Below, piece after piece: positions 22,104 to 33,699 of a DNA stretch of 64,000 nt; positions within the stretch are counted from its first letter, which is position 1; the number at the start of each line of letters is the position of its first letter. The stretch covers positions 33,474,001 through 33,538,000 of the forward strand of contig NC_087246.1 in NCBI RefSeq assembly GCF_037042905.1, in the 5' to 3' direction. A model generated the notes under the pieces. It was given only the letters and a program-made list of their open reading frames with translations, had not been told where the DNA came from and did no database searches. Origin of the DNA: Lytechinus pictus. Taxonomy: Eukaryota > Echinodermata > Echinoidea > Temnopleuroida > Toxopneustidae. The translations under genes and the position numbers were made by a program.

Positions 22104-24303
22104 CTTTTTTAAATAAAATTTCAAAATCAGCCAAGAAACGTATTTGCAATTAGATGAAATCAATTCCGTGTTCCTTGATCAAGTGTGATATATTCCGAAA
22201 AGTAGAGATTTCCAGATATGTTCGACATACGAAGCTCAAACTTCATGGGAAACACAAAATATACTTGAGGAAAGGAAAAGGTCATTCGTCAGGATAGTAA
22301 ATCAGCAACACCTGTAACTCTCTATCCATCCGAAGTCACACCTATACTGCTGAGGTGCGAAATTCGAAATAAGATACAAACAGAAAAAAAACCAACAAAC
22401 TTTTCGATGTCTTAGCACGGAATAAAGAACTGCACTAAAAAATCAATTACTCAATACATATCCAAGGGCTCCATGCAAGAAAATATGACATTTCTCTGTT
22501 TATCCAAAAAGCGTCTTTAAAAAATGTTTCAGATTTGGATCCACCTCTGTTTAGACTCTATCACTAGGATTAAAACTTTTTTTCCCAGGTAAGCTATAGA
22601 GAGAGAGAGGCAAGCGATCACAAACGGACGCACAGGATATCAACCGCGTTGAGGTAGAGTGATAAATGCTCCAGATCGTCTGCTCGCCCCAACTGTCAAA
22701 CGCTCGGCTCTGATTTCGTCGAGACGCCAAAAAACTTGACGTCAATATTTGTGAGCGCGCCTCCATCGGCTGATGTTAGAACATGTTAATCATTTGCTGC
22801 GCTGTCGTTTATTGGTGGAGTCTTTGAAAATAGGGAAAATGAGGTCAGTTGAACAGTAATCACGGAGGGGGCAGGGTAGGTCATGAGTATGTTTGTGTGT
22901 GTGGGGGGGGTAGGGGTAGACTTTTATCATGCGCAAAATTCCTTGAATTTCATAGTTTGCATTGTTTATCTATAAATATTTGATATACATGCCATCATAT
23001 TCAGAGTGGCAGTCCTCTTGGTAATATTTTCAGCTTAATTCTATATCTCTTTTGTGTCTATAAAATTCATGAAAGCAAACATCGAAACCATCTACAAGTA
23101 GATCAAAAATGTCTTCAGTGGTCCTTTTATGATCTTATTGATCTAAAACTGTGTAGTTTGAAATAGGCCTATATATATGCTTCTGGCAAATAGAGAGGGG
23201 GCATGTAAAATTGGTCGTTTTCTTAAGATTTTTTAGGAAGAAAAAAAATCCTCACTCTAAATACGACTCTGAAAAGAGAGGAGTTTGCATGTACGAGGGT
23301 GTGCGTATGTGTGTGTGTGTGTGGGGGGGGGGTAGCGCCTGTGTCCCCTGGATCCGTGACTATTTTCATGTAGGCCTACATTTGTTTGTAAGCTTAGATT
23401 TACAAATTTTACAGAAAGTTTATCCCCAAAATAAATATTTTTAGCATATTTTCTGCAGGGTTCTTTGATAGTACACAAGAATAATTTTTGAGGCCGAATT
23501 TCGCCGTGTGCGTACAAGCTAAAAGTATCATCACTAGAAAATGCCGAAGTGTTATTAGAGTCTTAGTGAAGAAAGAAAGAGGATAAAATTGAAAAGGAAA
23601 AGGGGTCTTGAGCAGAAAGGGGTTGGATAGGAGCAAAATTTGCGTAATAAAACAATGCTGATCATGTCCTTCTATTCTAAGATGTCGGAAAGGAGACGGA
23701 CTAATTTTCCTCACCATAACTATATCAGCGTCAGTATGGTTATGCCCCGCCTACTAGAAAAAAAAATCAAGATTTCTTGAACGAAATGTAATTGAACGCG
23801 ATCTTACATATTTTCAATTTTATCCAAAGGAGTTATCTGAAGCAGAATGAAATTGGAATATTAACGAGATTGAAACGGGAAAAGCAAAATCACGTTAAAA
23901 TAATAACGGTCACATTTTCAACCATTATCTCGTCATGTGTTAATTTAGGGGCCCGTAAAACAGTTTTGGCGAAGCCATATTTCACATAAATGTTATTCCA
24001 TGACGAACTGAAGACATGAGGAGCCACTCCATGTCAAAATGCCAACACCATCATATCCATATTTCATGGAGAGTGTCGCCAGCCATTTTACAACTTATGT
24101 GGTGCCGAAGAAAACGATGACAGGGGCAGAAGACGATCACATGTGTTTATTGGCGAATAGACAGTTTGAAGTTTACGATCGTAGTATAGAATCGAAGACG
24201 TGTGAATGAGCTAGCCACAACAAACCATATTTCTTCTTTCCCTCTCAATCTATTGTTACAATTTGTACTGTGGTTCGATTTAGACGTTGATATATGGCAT
24301 AAG
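22104..24303. other. Upstream flank of the SMB gene; otherwise gene-free
   Basis: This should contain the promoter and any 5' UTR exon of the minus-strand SMB-domain gene, but I see no unambiguous TATA box or initiator. Two (GT)n-to-poly(G) compound tracts lie at 22889-22912 and 23306-23332. The open frames here come from low-complexity sequence. Confidence 0.4.
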
Positions 24304-24497
24304 CACTGGCGGATCCAGGGGGGGGGGGGTTGGCACAGCCGGCCCCTGGTCCCCCCTTTGAGAGGCACAATTAAAATTTGTAATATCAATATGCCAATGC
24401 CAATGTGCCCCCCCCTTGAAAAATAGGAACTTTTTTTTGCTTGTCAAACTTTCCTCAAATGTGCCCCCCTTTTTTGAAAATCCTGTATCCGCCCCTG
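24304..24497. mobile_element. hAT-like MITE with CACTGGCGGATCCAGG ends
   Basis: The left end reads CACTGGCGGATCCAGGGGGG. The right end, on the minus strand, reads CAGGGGCGGATACAGG. The flanks GGCATAAG (24296-24303) and AGCATAAG (24498-24505) match at seven of eight positions, as expected for an aged 8-bp hAT duplication. The 194-bp interior contains 'tgccccccc' words and no coding sequence. Confidence 0.8.
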
Positions 24498-24885
24498 AGC
24501 ATAAGAATCCCAGTCGTATCATCGTGCACTCACATGGTTTCTCATCTTATCATATCAGTTATGAAAATTATATATAACACAAAAATTAAACTAGTGTCAT
24601 CTGGAGGGCATCGATCTACATCTGCCACACTTCACCCAGGTGAAGTTCTTTTTTGGCAACTGTAACGTTGGGGAGGCCATGAGCAGATGAGTGTCATTAT
24701 TGATAGAATTATAAATTAGTGAACTCTGTATAAGAAGCGAATGGGGGAAATGAGTAAATATAACCCCATTAACTGATACAAATAAATGAGGGAATAATTA
24801 ATTAATTAATTTATTTATCTCGCAATCTATATAGGCATATTCATTTATTAATTAGTGAGTGACCGATATATCGATTCATGTGTTC

Positions 24886-24887
<2 letters not shown>
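24498..24887. other. Short gene-free AT-rich stretch
   Basis: Nothing recognisable beyond 'attaattaattaatt' runs near 24800. Confidence 0.4.

Positions 24888-24957
<70 letters not shown>
24888..24957. repeat. (AT)n microsatellite
   Basis: About 34 uninterrupted AT units. It is self-complementary and probably length-variable. Confidence 0.95.
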
Positions 24958-24959
<2 letters not shown>

Positions 24960-26256
24960 CACGGCAGCCGATTCATTAATAATTATTATTTCCATGCGTA
25001 TGAAGGCCTGAACATGCTGAACATGTTTACATTAAATGCGTAACATAGGTTAAAAGTAAATAGAAAATTATTATTAATTATATTCCATTCGAATAATTCG
25101 ATGAGGCAAACTTATGTCAGTCAGTTATGAAATAACTTGAATAAAGCATGCACAGAGTAATGAAACGACGATTATGAAAAACCGATCAGTAACGAAAGAT
25201 GCGGAATATTTGGAATACTATGTAAAAAGGGACAGATAGGGCTATAGGAATAGCAATGAAACGGAAAATACATTTAAATAATGAAATATACGCAGAAGTT
25301 GACCTGGACCAAAATGACACTCACATACACATATTGAAGAATTTGTCTGTTATGGTATTTGTGAAATATTGACCATGATATCGGAGTAGGGGTGAAAAAT
25401 ATGGGCTAAACTTTGAAAACTGATTCGTCAGCCGAAAGATTAGAGCCGAAAGTAGGTCAAGAGGTCACGTTCATAGAAGGAGGCAGGCCTGAATAGAGCC
25501 ACGAAATTTGAACAAGAGAGATTACAAATTTGTAGAAATAGTTCAGATGTAATAATCTTTTCAATGGTATGCACACTTGTCCTTGTATACTATTTTAAAG
25601 GTACAGTTATATTTTTCAGGGGGAAATTGATTTTACTTCTTCCCAAATGAGATTCAATTAAATGGTTTTAACTTGGATCTTCCAAGTATGTTTAAGGGAA
25701 ATAATACACCTCGAAAAAAAAGATATGACTGAAAGAGTAGAAAAGTTGCTTTTAAGAAGAGTTTTACATTGATAATAAAAATAAAGAGCGAGAGGAAAAA
25801 AGTATCAAATTTCATTTGAGAAAAGTACAATTTTTATTCTTAAATAAAATTGAAAAATTCCATCATGTTTTCTCGAAAAATCAATTCATTTGCGTTTTTT
25901 CCAACAATTTCTTGTTATTGTCATAATTGATAGTGATTAGTTCCACGGTGTCACATTATCCATAACCCATCTTTAAAATGCACCAAGTTGATTTTGAACT
26001 TGAATCGGGTTTAACGAACAGAAACTGATAACCGCATTCCATAGTCTTGATAGGCCCAATGCAAGCAAGAGAATGGGTTTCTTCTTATGCATACCATGGA
26101 CCTACTAGTAGGTCCATGTGCATACATACTTCAGCGGATTTAGATCTCAAAAATATTATTTTCATATTATGATGTACCACGGAATGTCCTGGTTGGACCT
26201 AACTGGGCGTTGGTACATTCTTTAAAAAAAATGTTGAGTAAAAAGACGCCAATATT
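24958..26256. other. Gene-free stretch
   Basis: No gene is supported. A perfect 22-bp palindrome (ATGGACCTACT then its complement) lies at 26096-26117; its function is unknown and it may be chance. Confidence 0.4.
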
Positions 26257-26451
26257 CACTCTTAAAAATGTTGGGCAACATACTGTCCACACAACAGTTG
26301 GTTCAAACTTTATCAAATTCTGGGTAGTTTTCAACCAATAAGGTGTGTTTTGGGTGAAAACTACACAGTATTGGTTGAAAACTACTCAGAGTTGGATAAT
26401 TTTTTATCCAATTGTTGCGTGGACAGTATGTTGCCTAACATTTTAAGAGTG
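26257..26451. repeat. Palindromic MITE with CACTCTTAAAAATG ends
   Basis: The ends are inverted repeats of about 45 bp. Left: CACTCTTAAAAATGTTGGGC then 'aacatactgtccac'. Right: 'gtggacagtatgttgcc' then TAACATTTTAAGAGTG. The interior repeats 'ggttgaaaactac' and its complement, so nearly the whole element folds back on itself. It is non-coding. The ends resemble the TA-flanked CACTCTAAAAA elements at 40.27 and 44.98 kb, suggesting a related Tc1/mariner-type family. Confidence 0.8.
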
Positions 26452-27449
26452 TTGGGTTAAAAGGGAACATGCAAGGTTGTGGCGTACCTGATTCATCGGT
26501 CATTTTTACATAAAATTGCATAAAATTTAAACAGCAGTAAAGGTTAGTTAACCCAACCAACAAGTATATTCCCTTACAACCTGATAATGGGTAAACCACC
26601 GTCTTTGTAATATAAAAATAAATCACTTTCAAATAAATATACTTATATCAGTTTTCTTTCTATTGAATTAGCCAGTAAGAAAATATTTGACGAGACACTC
26701 AGATTAGGTCGAAATTGTTTAGGCCGTTGTAAATTCGCAATTCAATTTATTACAATTTTCCGCCTCGAAATGCAGGGTCAATAAATATTGGTTACAGTTT
26801 TCTTGATACGTGGGGACGGTGGGGTAGCATAATAAAATACATTTCAGAACTTGACAAGTTTTAATACAATATTGTGATTTGTTAAATCTCAAGACCAAAC
26901 AAAAATTTCCATCTGAATAAAAGACAATTTCATGATGATTCTTGGCATATTATATTATTGAGAATTCGATGAAACGAGGAGTTAGTATACAAAAAATTGG
27001 ATGTGGCAGCTGGCTAATGGACGCGGGGTCCAGCTTGTGCCCCCAGGAGCGTCCGGCGTTGAGTAGCCGGGCCTTCTGCAGTTGACTAACGGGAAGGGTA
27101 CCTGCATATCACGGGCTCAGTGGTGGTCGTGCGTCTCTGATATCAAGGCTCCAATTCGCTGATAAGCAAAAGTTTTCAACAATAACCACCACTTAGATCA
27201 GGGCGTCTTTAACATGTTCGCCATTATATCAGTACTGGGTTTTAACACGCTTTTTAGAAATGTATTTTATCACAAATGATTCAGTTTTAATGTCATATCT
27301 CATGAATATCTGTGTAATTATTATTTATTTTTTTATTTATCTGTTTATTTATATATTCTTTTATTCGTCTAAAACAACAACAACAATACATGATTCAACA
27401 ATAAGGCTATGATTATCATCACCACCACTACCACCACCACCACCACCAC
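26452..27449. other. Gene-free stretch
   Basis: A GC-richer block at 27005-27165 ('ggcagctggctaatgg', 'gggcttctgcagttgac') has no frame or fold I can assign. An ACC microsatellite at 27420-27450 receives the next element. Confidence 0.4.
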
Positions 27450-27789
27450 CAGTGGCGTACCTAGGATTTTCCACAGGGGGGGCAAAACCGTCCGCCAAAA
27501 AATTTGACAAGCAAAAAAAAAAAAAAAAAAAAAAAAAAAGGTCTTCGATCACAAATAAAGGATTTCATACCAGAAAAAAATTGACAAGCAAAAAAAAAAA
27601 AAAAAAAAAAAAAAAGGTCTTCAAGCTCGTCAGGGGGGCATTGAAGGTCTTAAAGCTCGTCAGGGGGGGCAAAAAAAGGTTTTTCAAGCCCGTCAGGGGG
27701 GGCAAAGATACTTTTTTGCATGGGTTGTGACTCGTCAGGGGGGGGGGCAGAGTGCCCCCCCTGCCCCCCCCCCCGTAGGTACGCTAGTG
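27450..27789. mobile_element. hAT-like MITE with CAGTGGCGTACCTA ends, copy 1
   Basis: The left end is CAGTGGCGTACCTAGG. The right end, inverted, is CACTAGCGTACCTACGGGGG. Flanking octamers ACCACCAC at 27442-27449 and 27790-27797 fit an 8-bp duplication, although the ACC microsatellite host weakens that test. The interior has two poly(A) runs (about 27514-27538 and 27591-27614) and a series of 'aggtcttcaagctcgtcagggggg' phrases. There is no transposase. A sister copy lies at 40294-40573. Confidence 0.85.
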
Positions 27790-28824
27790 ACCACCACCAA
27801 CACCACCAATACCACAACCTTCATTGTCATTCCACTGACCATCGGTATCCTCGCCCAACTATAAGAACTAAACACCGCTAGCATCTCCACGATCCACCAA
27901 CATTATCAATTACTAACAAGATCCCCATAGTTACCACCAATAATATCATCATCATCATCATCATCATCATATTCGTCGTTGTCGACATCATCGTCATCAT
28001 TACAGTAATCATCACCCCAGTCACCATCATCATCCTCATCATCATCTTTAACATTGTTTATGAATGTCGTTGCCATAATTTTTAAAGAAATATTTCAATT
28101 ATGGTTCATTTTCCTTTTTCTCAGTACCTCCATAAAAAAATATTTGAAAATATCTGATTATTTCCATCAATACCCCTTGTTTTCTCGTTTCGCTAATCGA
28201 ATATTTACCGTGATGAAAACATCCTCGTTTCAAAGGAAAGTACAACACATATCCTTTTCGCCTCGAACTTTTGGCAACAAACAATCTCGCTATCAATGCA
28301 GTAGGTCAAAATGTGTTAATTCGTCACGCTGGTTTTTGACCGTTCACAAATTAGTTTTCCTCTATCAGCAATTATTGCTAAATTGTGTCCTCTCAGGATT
28401 CATATTACCATCGTAATCAGTCTATTATTCTGAATTTATTCACTTAACAGCAGAATTCTCAGCCTTAGGATAAAATAAGTAGGAATTTGAGACGTTGAGC
28501 GGTTCTTGTTCATGTAATCATAATTATAATGTAATTAGAATTATCGCATTAGCACTTCTAGCGAAAGACAGACACCTCAAGGGTTTATTGGTAAATTAGA
28601 TCAGTGAAAAAGAGAGGGGGATTTTCTTTTTTATATCAGGGGACTAATGTTCACAAGTTTTCTCTTAATGTAGAAACTACTATGACTATTTCATGTTACT
28701 TTTATTGTTGAAATAATCAGTTCAAATTGAACTTGAAAAGGGGAAAGAAAGAGAGAAAAGGGGTCGGAGGGGGGCACCATCACCATGACTCTACATGCTG
28801 GTATGATTACAAAGTAAACAAAAT
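27790..28824. other. Gene-free stretch with ATC microsatellite
   Basis: ACC- and ATC-rich simple sequence runs from 27790 to about 28050, with pure ATC units at 27945-27970. A 120-codon plus-strand frame (28054-28416) has no recognisable domain and an overlapping antisense frame; I do not call it. Confidence 0.45.
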
Positions 28825-29001
28825 AGCACGTTGTTTAAGCCTGTCACTCTAACAAGTTGTTTAAAACTGTTTTTTTAATAATTGCTTAAACTTTTTAAAC
28901 AACTTGTTTGAAAAGTTTAAACAGTTGTTTAAACAAGTTTAAGCAGTTGTTTAAACAGTTTAAACAGTAGTTGTTAGAGTGACCGGCTTAAACAACGTGC
29001 T
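28825..29001. repeat. Foldback MITE built from GTTTAAAC words
   Basis: Inverted ends of about 31 bp: AGCACGTTGTTTAAGCC then TGTCACTCTAACAA, mirrored by TTGTTAGAGTGACC then GGCTTAAACAACGTGCT. The interior is made of repeats of GTTTAAAC, TTTAAACAG and CAGTTGTTTAAAC. It is non-coding and nearly fully self-complementary. Confidence 0.8.
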
Positions 29002-31395
29002 TAAAATTAAAAACAGCGTTTTTTACAGTGTAGAAGGGCAGCAGTTTCGTAGACAGCCCAATTTACCACCGTTACTGAATATACATTTATCGTGTTTATC
29101 TGATAAAAAGATGAATTATATACGTGGGACTATGGTCGAGCTTTTATTATTTTTTTTACAAGTTTTAATTCAACTTTGACAAGTAAGCCCCTTTAAGATT
29201 TGGTACCCCCCCAGAAAAAGGTGATTGTCACTGCCCAAGTTTGTTGCTACATCATATGTTAGTGTCCTCAAACTGTTATATCGTGGAAGGTATAGAATGA
29301 AAACATGTTTTGACGGATGTATTTTACGATATTACATGTACATGAATTTTGTTCCGGCGGCCGATCAAAATGAGTATATCTGCATTTTCTTTCCACTTAT
29401 CAATATATAAAACTACTTCTTAGTGACGAAATGTTCTGAAAATGTTCTGAAGTATATATTTGTGTGTAGCATTCTGATATCCGATCTCTAAATTTGTGAG
29501 ATAAGTGATCAAATGGTCCTTTCACAGAAAAACTAAAAACATTACGGAGAGAGTGCGCTATATACATGGATAAAACACAAATTTTCACGAATAATCAACG
29601 GTTGAAAACACACACACACACGCACACACCATGCAGCCTCTATACTTTTGTAAAATTGGAATGTTGGATGATACTCGAGTATGATTCAAGCTATTATGAC
29701 CAACCAAACTATAACTCATATAATGACCAAGGCTTTCTGAAATAGTTTAATATCGGTCCCGAAGTATGCGCTATTTTTTTTAATGTTTAAAACGAAATAC
29801 AATACACGACATCGGTAGTTCGTGGTTGTCCGGGATTAACCCATGTTCAAGTCCCTCTCTTACCCCTAAAAATAAATCAACTTTATTTTCCAGTACATGT
29901 ATCCATGTAACATAATAATCCTGAACAATTGAAAACAAAATACAAATTACTATGTATCAATATCAATTTTCATTCAAAACATAACATACGAATTATTGCA
30001 TTTTCATTAAGCCTGATTACTCCTTGCAGTGCTTAAAACTTAATTCACTGTAAGATTTAGAAGTAGAAGTCATTGATCTCAGAAAGTTTTTAGGTAGCTA
30101 ATATATTCTTTCACTCATTTTGAGCAAGAAATTAGAATCTCGATCTTATTCGACGGGGCACGTGAAATGTTCGTCGCCAGTCGCATGGGGTGAACACCGG
30201 GCACCAATTAGCCCCACACTGCCGCAAAGTATAGAACCCGATAATTTTTTTTTTAGTTTTAGTTTTAAAGACTTTATAATGTAGTAAGGAGAATTTGAAC
30301 TTGCAACTTAAAAAAACAACAATTATTTTAAGGGTAAAAACGTAGTAACAGAACAAAGAGACTGTTATGAAATAATGAAAATATAATATTCACTATTTCA
30401 ATGATTATATATCGTGAGTCTGAAATGCATTATTAATTGAGGGGGAATAAAGAAAAAAAAAAGCTAATATCTGTAGAATAAATGAAGGGAAATGTCGAAA
30501 TGAACGAATGCTTATATACTTGAAATAGTAGAAAACTAGTGCCAGGTCCGCTTTTAACAAACGATTGGTCCTTCTTTCTTTCCTTTTCTCTTTTATTCTT
30601 GTTTTTTTTTTTTTTGGGGGGGGGGGGAGGTGGCAAGCATCCACTCTGTACGCAACTGTAACAAAAGGCAGGAGCGGCGCCACAGGGATGGCAGGGTAAA
30701 CCACCCATATGACTTTTCAAGTAGTGACTTACAAGTTATTGTAGTAACTTATTGTATTTAATAGCCTATACTTTTTTTAACTTTAAAAGGTGGTTCTTAC
30801 ATAAGAAAGGGAATTTCGAAAGAATTAATGGATGTTGGTGTTCATGGTTACGTCTTCCCTCTTCGTTTTTTTTTTTTAATCCGCCATAATATTTGGTCAA
30901 ACTAATTTCATTTTTTATATTATTTTAGAATGTGCTAGGATAGGGATCGCTGTATGTTACAGTTACATTAGTTTTACTGAATTTCACAGGATTTGTGGGA
31001 AAACTGGCGACTTCTATGTTGACCTATAGGTTCAGAAAAATGGCGATGTTTAATCTTGAACACCAGCTCCAGAATTGAGAATGTCATTTCATCCGCAAAT
31101 GGATACGCGAGTCTAAACAATGGATTGATTTCAAGTTCATGATCTACAGTCCCATGTGTAGAGGAATATGTTGTAATCTTAACTGGGGTATAATTTGTCA
31201 TGTCACTATGTTTGTCTCGAGGGGGTAGCACGGATCAGTGTGCCCACCCATGGTGAGATGAAGGCCAAGAGCAGAGATCTTTCAGAAATGATTAACACCC
31301 CGATAACTTCACACGGAAAATAGATAGCCCAACTCTTTAAGTCAAGAGATCGTGAAATAAACGTGCTTAGTGGAGGAATTGTTGTATATCCTTGT
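29002..31395. other. Gene-free stretch with CA and T/G tracts
   Basis: It contains a CA run at 29609-29628, a T-run to G-run junction at 30602-30627, and AT-rich sequence. The minus-strand frames around 30405-30720 derive from low-complexity DNA. No gene is supported. Confidence 0.4.
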
Positions 31396-31764
31396 GGAGC
31401 CGTGATATGTGCAAACGCCGGGATATGTGCAAACAACGGTATATGTGCAAAATTTCGCCGGGATTTGTGCAAACAACGGAATTGGTGCAAACGCCACGCC
31501 GGGAAATGTGCAAATCTGTCAAAATATATCAACGGCATCTGTGCAAACGTGACGACGGGATATGTGCAAATGAACAATTTTCACGGGAAAAGTGCAAACC
31601 TCCGGGATATGTGCAAATCACTGCATTTATCCATATAAAGGCCATTTCACATGAAATGTTTCATAAATTTACTGTTAAAAATGAGAAACATGCCTGCATA
31701 AGGGAGAAGCTACAGTGACATCGGCAATGAAACGCTTTTCAGAGAGGCAGGGGGGGGGGGCACC
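31396..31764 (+). repeat. Word-repeat element (GTGCAAA family), copy 1
   Basis: From 31396 to about 31620 the sequence is a series of about eleven 'gtgcaaa' words, most followed or preceded by 'cgggatat' or 'cgggaaa', at spacings of roughly 15-35 bases. A unique tail follows: 'aaaggccatttcac', 'gagaaacatgcctgca', 'atgaaacgcttttcagagag', then CAGGGGGGGGGGCACCA. A highly similar copy lies inverted at 38628-39008. Two long open frames (91 and 108 codons) result from the regular spacing and are not considered genes. Confidence 0.75.
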
Positions 31765-31774
31765 AACCTTACAT

Positions 31775-33560
31775 TGAAGACCCACTATCGTTTGGAATAA
31801 CATGGATGTAGAGTGTAGTCTTTTAATGTTCCAGACCCGGTCATTTAATAATTTGAAGATCCTTCTGAACTAAGATCCTGTACTAAAGCATACATAACGA
31901 GCTTAGCCATTCAAAAATAATATTAAAAAAAACTGCAACACCTCACCGTCTACCAAATTAAGACCTTGTAGAAATGAATATAGAATGTAGTCTTTACCCT
32001 AGACCTTGTTGTATCAATAACAAAAAAAAATCAAATTTAATACCTCACCGTCTTATTCCTATGGAATAAGTTGTTGTTGTTGTTGTTTTAGCTTATACGG
32101 CGCGTGTCATTCAGTTGTGAATATTTGCGCCAAAAAACCACATCAACCGAGCCGGATTGAACCAGCGACATAAGGTTAACAGTTGTCAATCATCTTCAGT
32201 CCTCCGCTCTACCAACTGAGCTATCGGTGGTTACTGGGTTTAAAGTGTAGTATTTACTCCAGACCGGGTGATTAAACAAATTTAAAACTATTTAAGCCCC
32301 GCCATCTTCCACTACTAAGACTCTGTTGGTGTCACGCGCGTAAAACATTCCCCATAGACTTGTGTGTTAAAATGACACTTTTGAAAAATTCATGAAAAAT
32401 AAATGTGAAATTAGAGGGTAGAATGTTCACTACCATTGGATAGGATATATATCTGACATTCCAAATCTGACCAGGAAAGGGTACCGTAGCCAGCTCATTT
32501 TAAAAATAAATCGCCATTTATGAAGATAACTATGAATGGATCAAATTCATCAACTGAAACAGTAAACTAGCCCTAATTATTCCGCCAGTCGAAAAATAGT
32601 TCCAAGTCACTGATTTATCTTCCCAATCTGGGCGAAGAAAGTTCAGCAGTTACCATTTCTAGAATCAGTGTTAGATTTTGAATCATATTCATACATTTTT
32701 GTCAATCAGCAATATCAAATTGACAAAAATTCGAATGGGTTGGGTCGAACGAATATCTTTAGCTCCCCTGATGTAATTAGGCTCGTGGCACCTGTTATAA
32801 AGAACGTGTATATAACGTATTCTCAATTCTCCAGACCCGTTAATTTAAACAAATTTTCAAGACCCCACAGTCCCATTCCTGTGAAAAAAGATGGATATAA
32901 AGCGTTGTCTTTTCTCCAGACCTTTGATTAAAAAACCTTCAGAATTAAGACCGAAGACTAAGACTCCGTTATAAAGCAAGGGTACATATCGTAGTCTTTA
33001 CTCCAGACCCGTTTTAAAAAATTATGTTATAATCTTCAAAAATAAGACCCTGTAAGAAAGCATGGATATAAGAGCACAGTCTTTACCCCAGACGCTGTTA
33101 TTAAAAAAAATTAGGAGATCTTCAATTTGACGACCCCACCGTCTCATCTCTGTGGGAAAAAATGGATATAGAGTGTAGTTTTTACTCCAAACCTGGTGAT
33201 TAAAAAAAAACTTAAATACTAAGACCCCATCATCTTCCAAACTAATAGTCTACAACAAAGCACGGGTACCTATAGCATAGCCTTTACTCCATACCCATTT
33301 ATTTAAAAAACTACACTGTACACTGTACACCCACTGTATAATTACGCTGTATACCCATGTGCTACATTACAGGGTCTTAGTATTGGAGATGACGGGATTG
33401 AAGTTTCGAAGATTCTTGATTTTTTTCTTCAAATGACTGGGTCTGGAGAAAATAATAACTCTATCATATGCTTGATTACATGGCAATGGTTTAGAAGATG
33501 GTGAGGTCTAAGTTTTAAAGTTTATTTTCATAACCACCGGGTTTTGAGTAAAGACTACGC
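31775..33560. repeat. Degenerate tandem array, unit about 85-110 bp
   Basis: The phrase 'gtagtctttactccagaccc(g)' recurs at about 31811, 31988, 32246, 32900, 32993, 33075, 33172 and 33281. It is usually preceded by 'aagca(t/c)ggatataga' and followed by 'atttaaaaaa', then 'aagaccccaccgtct'. After about 33360 the same phrases occur inverted ('gggtctggag', 'gagtaaagactac'). Units are strongly diverged. A SINE has inserted at 32071-32231. No coding capacity. Confidence 0.7.
32071..32231 (-). mobile_element. tRNA-derived SINE with (CAA)n tail
   Basis: On the minus strand the head contains GATAGCTCAGTTGGTAGAGC (A-box) and GGTTCAATCCG (B-box). A short body, 'gcgcaaatattcacaactga', follows, then a tail of AAAACAACAACAACAAC at 32071-32090. 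The head is not a complete tRNA. It sits inside the 31.8-33.6 kb array and so postdates it. Confidence 0.75.
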
Positions 33561-33699
33561 TTAGCTAGTCCAGGTATAGCGTTAATCCTGTTGTTTGGAA
33601 GAATATATGGCCAAGACTGAGTATTAAAAGGTAGACTAATAACCTTCATCTTGTAGGGTAAGGTCGCATTGGGTCTGGAAAGGGAGACAACCAGCATGG

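Noticed and set aside
27945-28050. Possible CRISPR-like regular repeats
   Set aside because: This is an ATC/ATCATC microsatellite without distinct spacers; a CRISPR array would not be expected in an animal genome.
31392-31718. Cys/Lys-rich open frames with repeating MCK motifs, also at 38574-39011
   Set aside because: The peptide periodicity comes from the 'gtgcaaa' DNA words; several frames of the same DNA are open at once and there is no start context, splice site or known domain.
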